A stretch of 64,000 nt of DNA from Brienomyrus brachyistius (Eukaryota; Chordata; Actinopteri; Osteoglossiformes; Mormyridae). Both the position numbers and the translations under genes were made by a program. The first letter of the stretch is position 1. Each line of letters opens with the position of its first letter. The notes under the pieces are model-generated. The model was given only the letters and a program-made list of their open reading frames with translations, was not told where the DNA came from and ran no database searches. The stretch is taken from positions 38,928,776 through 38,992,775 of the forward strand of contig NC_064536.1 of the NCBI RefSeq assembly GCF_023856365.1. The letters run 5' to 3'. Positions 56,383-64,000 of the stretch are shown here, one piece after another.

Positions 56383-57225
56383 GAGGTAGGAGGCCGTGAA
56401 CAGACCTGAGTTGCATGAGGTGGAAGACCATGAGCTGAGCCGCGTGGCGTGAGCAATGAGGCTCTGAGCTGAGCTGCGTGGCGCGAGCGAGGAGGCCGCA
56501 GGCTGAGCTGCGTGTCGCGAGCTAGGAAGCCGTGAGCTGAGAGGCCACGAGCTGAGCCACGTTCCGCAAGCTGGGATGCCCCAAGCTGAGCCGCGTCCTG
56601 TGAGCTAGGAGGCAGCGAGCTGAGCCATGACCGATGAGCTAGGAAGCCGTGGTCTGAGCCGTGTCCCGCAAGCTAAGAGGCCTCAAACAATGCTGAAATC
56701 GTAGTCTAAAGCATCCAACAATTTGTCATCCTCTCCTGCCATCTGTAGCCAGACCCAGTCAGTATCAGACACTAATAAATCTTTTCTCGAAATAAAAGAC
56801 TCCTCGGACTCCTTTTTAAGAAAGTGATATTTAGAGAATTTTGTGCCTATAAACCCGGCTAAAGTAAAATAATACAATCTCTGGAGGGCAATTTTTTCCG
56901 CCATCAGATCACTCGAGGAAGGCGTGAGGTAGGAGGCTGTGAACAGAGCTGCGTGGCATGAGCTGGAAGTCCATGAGCTGAGCCGCGTGGCGTGAGCAAT
57001 GAGGCTCTGAGCTGAGCCGCGTGGCGCGAGCGAGGAGGCCGCAGGCTGAGCTGCGTGTCGCGAGCTAGGAAGCCGTGAGCTGAGAGGCCACGAGCTGAGC
57101 CGCGTTCCGCAAGCTGGGATGCCCCAAGCTGAGCCGCGTCCTGTGAGCTAGGAGGCAGCGAGCTAAGCCATGACCGATGAGCTAGGAAGCCGTGGTCTGA
57201 GCCGTGTCCCGCAAGCTAAGAGGCC
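56140..57225. repeat. Array block VI: recombinant monomers
   Basis: The monomer at 56140 has a type B AT part (AAAAAATGCTG, AATTTTTTCTCAAAAT) joined to a GC part of the block IV kind (CAGACCTGAGTTGCATGAGG). The switch lies between about 56200 and 56400. The next monomer (56683) has the AGTCAGTATCAG marker of block IV and a private CCTATAAACC, giving Ile for Leu in the peptide. They mark a crossover joining blocks V and VII. Confidence 0.8.
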
Positions 57226-59904
57226 TCAAACAATGCTGAAATCGTAGTCTAAAGCATCCAACAATTTGTCATCCTCTCCTGCCATCTGTAGCCAGACCCA
57301 GTCAATATCAGACACTAATAAATCTTTTCTCGAAATAAAAGACTCCTCGGACTCCTTTTTAAGAAAGTGATATTTAGAGAATTTTGTGCCTAGAAACCCG
57401 GCTAAAGTAAAATAATACAATCTCTGGAGGGCAATTTTTTCCGCCATCAGATCACTCGAGGAAGGCGTGAGGTAGGAGGCCGTGAACAGACCTGCGTGGC
57501 ATGAGGTGGAAGACCATGAGCTGAGCCGCGTGGCGTGAGCAATGAGGCTCTGAGCTGAGCCGCGTGGCGCGAGTGAGGAGGCCGCAGGCTGAGCTGCGTG
57601 TCGCGAGCTAGGAAGCCGTGAGCTGAGAGGCTACGAGCTGAGCCGCGTTCCGCAAGCCGGGATGCCCCAAGCTGATCCGCGTCCTGTGAGCTAGGAAGCA
57701 GCGAGCTGAGCCATGACCGATGAGCTAGGAAGCCGTGGTCTGAGCCGTGTCCCGCAAGCTAAGAGGCCTCAAAAAATGCTGAAATCGTAGTCTAAAGCAT
57801 CCAACAATTTGTCATCCTCTCCTGCCATCTGTAGCCAGACCCAGTCAATATCAGACACTAATAAATCTTTTCTCAAAATAAAAGACTCCTCGGACTCCTT
57901 TTTAAGAAAGTGATATTTAGAGAATTTTGTGCCTAGAAACCCGGCTAAAGTAAAATAATACAATCTCTGGAGGGCAATTTTTTCCGCCATCAGATCACTC
58001 GAGGAAGGTGTGAGGTAGGAGGCCGTGAACAGACCTGCGTTGCATGAGGTGGAAGACCATGAGCTGAGCCGCGTGGCGTGAGCAATGAGGCTCTGAGCTG
58101 AGCCGCGTGGCGCGAGCGAGGAGGCCGCAGGCTGAGCTGCGTGTCGCGAGCTAGGAAGCCGTGAGCTGAGAGGCCACGAGCTGAGCCACGTTCCGCAAGC
58201 TGGGATGCCCCAAGCTGAGCCGCGTCCTGTGAGCTAGGAGGCAGCGAGCTGAGCCATGACCGATGAGCTAGGAAGCCGTGGTCTGAGCCGTGTCCCGCAA
58301 GCTAAGAGGCCTCAAACAATGCTGAAATCGTAGTCTAAAGCATCCAACAATTTGTCATCCTCTCCTGCCATCTGTAGCCAGACCCAGTCAATATCAGACA
58401 CTAATAAATCTTTTCTCAAAATAAAAGACTCCTCGGACTCCTTTTTAAGAAAGTGATATTTAGAGAATTTTGTGCCTAGAAACCCGGCTAAAGTAAAATA
58501 ATACAATCTCTGGAGGGCAATTTTTTCCGCCATCAGATCACTCGAGGAAGGTGTGAGGTAGGAGGCCGTGAACAGACCTGCGTTGCATGAGGTGGAAGAC
58601 CATGAGCTGAGCCGCGTGGCGTGAGCAATGAGGCTCTGAGCTGAGCCGCGTGGCGCGAGCGAGGAGGCCGCAGGCTGAGCTGCGTGTCGCGAGCTAGGAA
58701 GCCGTGAGCTGAGAGGCCACGAGCTGAGCCACGTTCCGCAAGCTGGGATGCCCCAAGCTGAGCCGCGTCCTGTGAGCTAGGAGGCAGCGAGCTGAGCCAT
58801 GACCGATGAGCTAGGAAGCCGTGGTCTGAGCCGTGTCCCGCAAGCTAAGAGGCCTCAAACAATGCTGAAATCGTAGTCTAAAGCATCCAACAATTTGTCA
58901 TCCTCTCCTGCCATCTGTAGCCAGACCCAGTCAGTATCAGACACTAATAAATCTTTTCTCGAAATAAAAGACTCCTCGGACTCCTTTTTAAGAAAGTGAT
59001 ATTTAGAGAATTTTGTGCCTAGAAACCCGGCTAAAATAAAATAATAAAATCTCTGGAGGGCAATTTTTTCCGCCATCAGATCACTCGAGGAAGGCGTGAG
59101 GTAGGAGGCTGTGAACAGAGCTGCGTGGCATGAGCTGGAAGTCCATGAGCTGAGCCTCGTGGCGTGAGCAATGAGGCTCTGAGCTGAGCCACGTGGTGCG
59201 AGCGAGGAGGCCGCAGGCTGAGCTGCGTGTCGCGAGCTAGGAAGCCGTGAGCTGAGAGGCCACGAGCTGAGCCGCGTTCCGCAAGCTGGGATGCCCCAAG
59301 CTGAGCCGCGTCCTGTGAGCTAGGAGGCAGCGAGCTGAGCCATGACCGATGAGCTAGGAAGCCGTGGTCTGAGCCATGTCCCGCAAGCTAAGAGGCCTCA
59401 AACATTGCTGAAATCGTAGTCTAAAGCATCCAACAATTTGTCATCCTCTCCTGCCATCTGTAGCCAGACCCAGTCAATATCGGACACTAATAAATCGTTT
59501 CTCGAAATAAGACTCCTCGGACTCCTTTTTAAGAAAGTGATATTTAGAGAATTTTGTGCCTAGAAACCCGGCTAAAATAAAATAATAAAATCTCTGGAGG
59601 GCAATTTTTTCCGCCATCAGATCACTCGAGGAAGGCGTGAGGTAGGAGGCTGTGAACAGAGCTGCGTGACATGAGCTGGAAGTCCATGAGCTGAGCCGCG
59701 TGGCGTGAGCAATGAGGCTCTGAGCTGAGCTGCGTGTCGCGAGCTAGGAAGCCGTGAGCTGAGAGGCCACGAGCTGAGCCGCGTTCCGCAAGCTGGGATG
59801 CCCCAAGCTGAGCCGCGTCCTGTGAGCTAGGAGGCAGCGAGCTGAGCCATGACCGATGAGCTAGGAAGCCGTGGTCTGAGCCGTGTCCCGCAAGCTAAGA
59901 GGCC
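57226..59904. repeat. Array block VII: variant pentamer, copy 2
   Basis: Repeats block IV (50748-53426) at a constant 6478-base offset, including the private markers GGCTACGAGC, GCTGATCCGCG, the GGAAGGTGTGAGG pair and the 507-bp fifth monomer with the same two deletions. By eye the copies are nearly the same. Confidence 0.9.
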
Positions 59905-61497
59905 TCAAACAATGCTGAAATCGTAGTCTAAAGCATCAAACAATTTGTCATCCTCTCCTGCCATCTGTAGCCAGACCCAGTCAATATCAGACACTAATAA
60001 ATCTTTTCTCAAAATAAAAGACTCCTCGGACTCCTTTTTAAGAAAGTGATATTTAGAGAATTTTGTGCCTAGAAACCCGGCTAAAGTAAAATAATACAAT
60101 CTCTGGAGGGCAATTTTTTCCGCCATCAGATCACTCGAGGAAGGTGTGAGGTAGGAGGCCGTGAACAGACCTGCGTTGCATGAGGTGGAAGACCATGAGC
60201 TGAGCCGCGTGGCGTGAGCAATGAGGCTCTGAGCTGAGCCGCGTGGCGCGAGCGAGGAGGCCGCAGGCTGAGCTGCGTGTCGCGAGCTAGGAAGCCGTGA
60301 GCTGAGAGGCCACGAGCTGAGCCACGTTCCGCAAGCTGGGATGCCCCAAGCTGAGCCGCGTCCTGTGAGCTAGGAGGCAGCGAGCTGAGCCATGACCGAT
60401 GAGCTAGGAAGCCGTGGTCTGAGCCGTGTCCCGCAAGCTAAGAGGCCTCAAGCAATGCTGAAATCGTAGTCTAAAGCATCCAACAATTTGTCATCCTCTC
60501 CTGCCATCTGTAGCCAGACCCAGTCAGTATCAGACACTAATAAATCTTTTCTCGAAATAAAAGACTCCTCGGACTCCTTTTTAAGGAAGTGATATTTAGA
60601 GAATTTTGTGCCTAGAAACCCGGCTAAAATAAAATAATAAAATCTCTGGAGGGCAATTTTTTCCGCCATCAGATCACTCGAGGAAGGCGTGAGGTAGGAG
60701 GCTGTGAACAGAGCTGCGTGGCATGAGCTGGAAGTCCATGAGCTGAGCCTCGTGGCGTGAGCAATGAGGCTCTGAGCTGAGCCACGTGGTGCGAGCGAGG
60801 AGGCCGCAGGCTGAGCTGCGTGTCGCGAGCTAGGAAGCCGTGAGCTGAGAGGCCACGAGCTGAGCCGCGTTCCGCAAGCTGGGATGCCCCAAGCTGAGCC
60901 GCGTCCTGTGAGCTAGGAGGCAGCGAGCTGAGCCATGACCGATGAGCTAGGAAGCCGTGGTCTGAGCCATGTCCCGCAAGCTAAGAGGCCTCAAACATTG
61001 CTGAAATCGTAGTCTAAAGCATCCAACAATTTGTCATCCTCTCCTGCCATCTGTAGCCAGACCCAGTCAATATCGGACACTAATAAATCGTTTCTCGAAA
61101 TAAGACTCCTCGGACTCCTTTTTAAGAAAGTGATATTTAGAGAATTTTGTGCCTAGAAACCCGGCTAAAATAAAATAATAAAATCTCTGGAGGGCAATTT
61201 TTTCCGCCATCAGATCACTCGAGGAAGGCGTGAGGTAGGAGGCTGTGAACAGAGCTGCGTGACATGAGCTGGAAGTCCATGAGCTGAGCCGCGTGGCGTG
61301 AGCAATGAGGCTCTGAGCTGAGCTGCGTGTCGCGAGCTAGGAAGCCGTGAGCTGAGAGGCCACGAGCTGAGCCGCGTTCCGCAAGCTGGGATGCCCCAAG
61401 CTGAGCCGCGTCCTGTGAGCTAGGAGGCAGCGAGCTGAGCCATGACCGATGAGCTAGGAAGCCGTGGTCTGAGCCGTGTCCCGCAAGCTAAGAGGCC
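59905..61497. repeat. Array block VIII: 1593-bp trimer, extra copy
   Basis: Repeats the last three monomers of blocks IV and VII (543 + 543 + 507 bases) at a 1593-base offset from 58312. Private changes are AGCATCAAACAA near 59934 (giving DDKLF in the peptide), CTCAAGCAATGC near 60449 and TTTAAGGAAGTG near 60592. This is a second higher-order period in the same array. Confidence 0.85.
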
Positions 61498-64000
61498 TCA
61501 AACATTGCTGAAATCGTAGTCTAAAGCATCCAACAATTTGTCATCCTCTCCTGCCATCTGTAGCCAGACCCAGTCAATATCGGACACTAATAAATCGTTT
61601 CTCGAAATAAGACTCCTCGGACTCCTTTTTAAGAAAGTGATATTTAGAGAATTTTGTGCCTAGAAACCCGGCTAAAATAAAATAATAAAATCTCTGGAGG
61701 GCAATTTTTTCCGCCATCAGATCACTCGAGGAAGGCGTGAGGTAGGAGGCTGTGAACAGAGCTGCGTGACATGAGCTGGAAGTCCATGAGCTGAGCCGCG
61801 TGGCGTGAGCAATGAGGCTCTGAGCTGAGCCGCGTGGCGCGAGCGAGGAGGCCGCAGGCTGAGCTGCGTGTCGCGAGCTAGGAAGCCGTGAGCTGAGAGG
61901 CCACGAGCTGAGCCGCGTTCCGCAAGCTGGGATGCCCCAAGCTGAGCCGCGTCCTGTGAGCTAGGAGGCAGCGAGCTGAGCCATGACCGATGAGCTAGGA
62001 AGCCGTGGTCTGAGCCGTGTCCCGCAAGATAAGAGGCCTCAAACATTGCTGAAATCGTAGTCTAAAGCATCCAACAATTTGTCATCCTCTCCTACCACCT
62101 GTAGCCAGACCCCGTCAATATCAGACACTAATAAATCTTTTCTCGAAATAAGACTCCTCGGACTCCATTTTAAGAAAGTGATATTTAGAGAATTTTGTGC
62201 CTAGAAACCCGGCTAAAATAAAATAATACAATCTCTGGAGGGCAATTTTTTCCGCCATCAGATCACTCGAGGAAGGCGTGAGGTAGAAAGGCTGTGAACA
62301 GAGCTGCGTGACATGAGCTGGAAGTCCATGAGCTGAGCCGCGTGGCGTGAGCAATGAGGCTCTGAGCTGAGCCGCGTGGCGCGAGCGAGGAGGCCGCAGG
62401 CTGAGCTGCGTGTCGCGAGCTAGGAAGCCGTGAGCTGAGAGGCCACGAGCTGAGCCGCGTTCCGCAAGCTGGGATGCCCCAAGCTGAGCCGCGTCCTGTG
62501 AGCTAGGAGGCAGCGAGCTGAGCCATGACCGATGAGCTAGGAAGCCGTGGTCTGAGCCGTGTCCCGCAAGATAAGAGGCCTCAAACATTGCTGAAATCGT
62601 AGTCTAAAGCATCCAACAATTTGTCATCCTCTCCTACCACCTGTAGCCAGACCCAGTCAATATCAGACACTAATAAATATTTTCTCGAAATAAAAGACTC
62701 CTCGGACTCCTTTTTAAGAAAGTGATATTTAGAGAATTTTGTGCCTAGAAACCCGGCTAAAATAAAATAATACAATCTCTGGAGGGCAATTTTTTCCGCC
62801 ATCAGATCACTCGAGGATGGCGTGAAGTAGGAGGCTGTGAACAGAGCTGCTTGGCATGAGCTGGAAGTCCATGAGCTGAGCCGCATGGCGTGAGCAATGA
62901 GGCTCTTAGCTGAGCCGCGTGGCGCGAGCGAGGAGGCCGCAGGCTGAGCTGCGTGTCGCGAGCTAGGAAGCCGTGAGCTGAGAGGCCACGAGCTGAGCCG
63001 CGTTCCGCAAGCTGGGATGCCCCAAGCTGAGCCGCGTCCTGTGAGCTAGGAGGCAGCGAGCTGAGCCATGACCGATGAGCTAGGAAGCCGTGGTCTGAGC
63101 CGTGTCCCGCAAGCTAAGAGGCCTCAAACAATGCTGAAATTGTAGTCTAAAGCATTCAACAATTTGTCATCCTCTCCTGCCATCTGTAGCCAGACCCAGT
63201 CAATATCAGACACTAATAAATATTTTCTCGAAATAAAAGACTCCTCGGACTCCTTTTTAAGAAAGTGATATTTAGAGAATTTTGTGCCTAGAAACCCGGC
63301 TAAAATAAAATAATAAAATCTCTGGAGGGCAATTTTTTCCGCCATCAGATCACTCGAGGAAGGCGTGAGGTAGGAGGATGTGAACAGAGCTGCGTGGCAT
63401 GAGCTGGAAGACCATGAGCTGAGCCGCGTGGCGCGAGCGAGGAGGCCGCAGGCTGAGCCGCGTTCCGCAAGCTGGGATGCCCCAAGCTGAGCCGCGTCCT
63501 GTGAGCTATGAGGCAGCGAGCTGAGCCATGACCGATGAGCTAGGAAGCCGTGGTCTGAGCCGTGTCCCGCAAGCTAAGAGGCCTCAAACAATGCTGAAAT
63601 CGTAGTCTAAAGCATTCAACAATTTGTCATCCTCTCCTGCCATCTGTAGCCAGACCCAGTCAATATCAGACACTAATAAATATTTTCTCGAAATAAAAGA
63701 CTCCTCGGACTCCTTTTTAAGAAAGTGATATTTAGAGAATTTTGTGCCTAGAAACCCGGCTAAAATAAAATAATACAATCTCTGGAGGGCAATTTTTTCC
63801 GCCATCAGATCACTCGAGGAAGGCGTGAGGTAGGAGGATGTGAACAGAGCTGCGTGGCATGAGCTGGAAGACCATGAGCTGAGCCGCGTGGCGTGAGCAA
63901 TGAGGCTCTGAGCTGAGCCGCGTGGTGCGAGCGAGGAGGCCGCAGGCTGAGCTGCGTGTCGCGAGCTAGGAAGCCGTGAGCTGAGAGGCCACGAGCTGAG
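61498..64000. repeat. Array block IX: right-hand diverged monomers
   Basis: Monomers at 61498, 62039, 62581, 63124 (460 bp) and 63584 (cut by the window end). Private changes accumulate: GCAAGATAAGAGG, CCTACCACCTG, GTAGAAAGGCTG, GAGGATGGCGTGAAG, GAGGATGTGAAC. The 63124 monomer lacks 83 bases of its GC part, which fits the loss of one 34-base sub-repeat plus a 49-base unit. Confidence 0.85.
62121..62588 (-). other. Fused 155-codon ORF made by an extra base
   Basis: In this monomer an inserted base (GTAGAAAGGCTG in place of GTAGGAGGCTG, near 62286-62291) joins the GC-part frame (LAHRSWLSSLPPSSQDAAQL and onward) to the AT-part ORF (MAEKIALQRL and onward). The usual 2-base loss near 62150 then throws it out of frame, ending YFEKRFISV. 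It is a product of two indels and not a gene call. Confidence 0.6.

Larger units (their letters stand above)
17622..64000. repeat. 543-bp tandem satellite array, runs off the right edge
   Basis: About 86 head-to-tail monomers, 543 bp each unless noted elsewhere, with starts (TCAAAMATGCTG-like) at 17624, 18167, 18710 and so on to 63584, the last one cut at 64000. Each monomer has an AT-rich part (offset about 0-255) and a GC- and CpG-rich part (offset about 256-542). Each monomer has one XhoI site (CTCGAG) and one StuI site (AGGCCT). There are no unique insertions, no transposon interruptions and no orientation switch in the visible array. I do not recognise a named satellite family. Higher-order organisation is given in the block entries. 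Confidence 0.98.

Noticed and set aside
17622..64000. Array as a CRISPR or other repeat-spacer system
   Set aside because: Repeats are 543 bp, contiguous and near-identical with no unique spacers, and the context is vertebrate.
17622..64000. Array as ribosomal DNA spacer or 5S/snRNA gene cluster
   Set aside because: No rRNA-like sequence, no pol III A/B boxes or snRNA cores and no T-run terminators in conserved positions were seen in the monomer.
17622..64000. Telomeric or subtelomeric repeats
   Set aside because: No TTAGGG runs are visible anywhere in the window.
1..64000. tRNA or other small RNA genes
   Set aside because: I looked for B-box-like GGTTCGAATCC words and cloverleaf-like segments and found none I could support.

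Overview
The window looks like vertebrate, most probably teleost fish, nuclear DNA. The evidence is two decayed Tc1/mariner copies, an L1-type ORF2 C-terminus, a second LINE reverse-transcriptase C-terminus, a non-LTR 3' tail ending in GAATTGAATTG, a solo-LTR-like block and a degenerate fish-type dispersed repeat. There is no bacterial-style gene organisation, and I found no complete protein gene or RNA gene that I can name.

Positions 1-17,567 are ordinary repeat-rich intergenic or intronic DNA. They hold scattered short exon-like segments. The best is a run of three on the + strand (6597-6665, 7194-7217, 7309 onward), with acceptable splice signals and compatible phase but no family I recognise. 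They also hold transposon relics, a pair of ~480 bp inverted repeats (3088-3575 and 7985-8452), a 19-base G run, a CTG/GATGTTC minisatellite (14281-14795) and a degenerate ~465 bp-period repeat (15540-17345).

Positions 17,622-64,000 (over 46 kb, running off the right edge) form one tandem satellite array. The monomer is 543 bp and there are about 86 of them. Each monomer is a chimera. An AT-rich part of about 256 bp carries a 73-codon ORF on the minus strand that is open in most copies. A GC- and CpG-rich part of about 287 bp is itself a tandem array of eight ~34 bp sub-repeats plus one truncated copy. Four monomer types (called A, B, C, D here) alternate as a 2172 bp higher-order repeat. This repeat occurs 13 times in a row (22511-50747) and by eye is essentially invariant. 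The flanks of this core are more diverged and contain second copies of blocks seen elsewhere, a 1593 bp trimer form, recombinant monomers, and deletions matching whole sub-repeats.

The most notable structure is therefore a three- to four-level satellite (34 bp, 543 bp, 2172 bp, and a 6478 bp block recurrence) whose two halves differ sharply in composition. A centromeric or pericentromeric role is possible but cannot be shown from sequence alone. The conserved ORF is more simply explained by homogenisation than by selection, unless substitution patterns or transcripts show otherwise.
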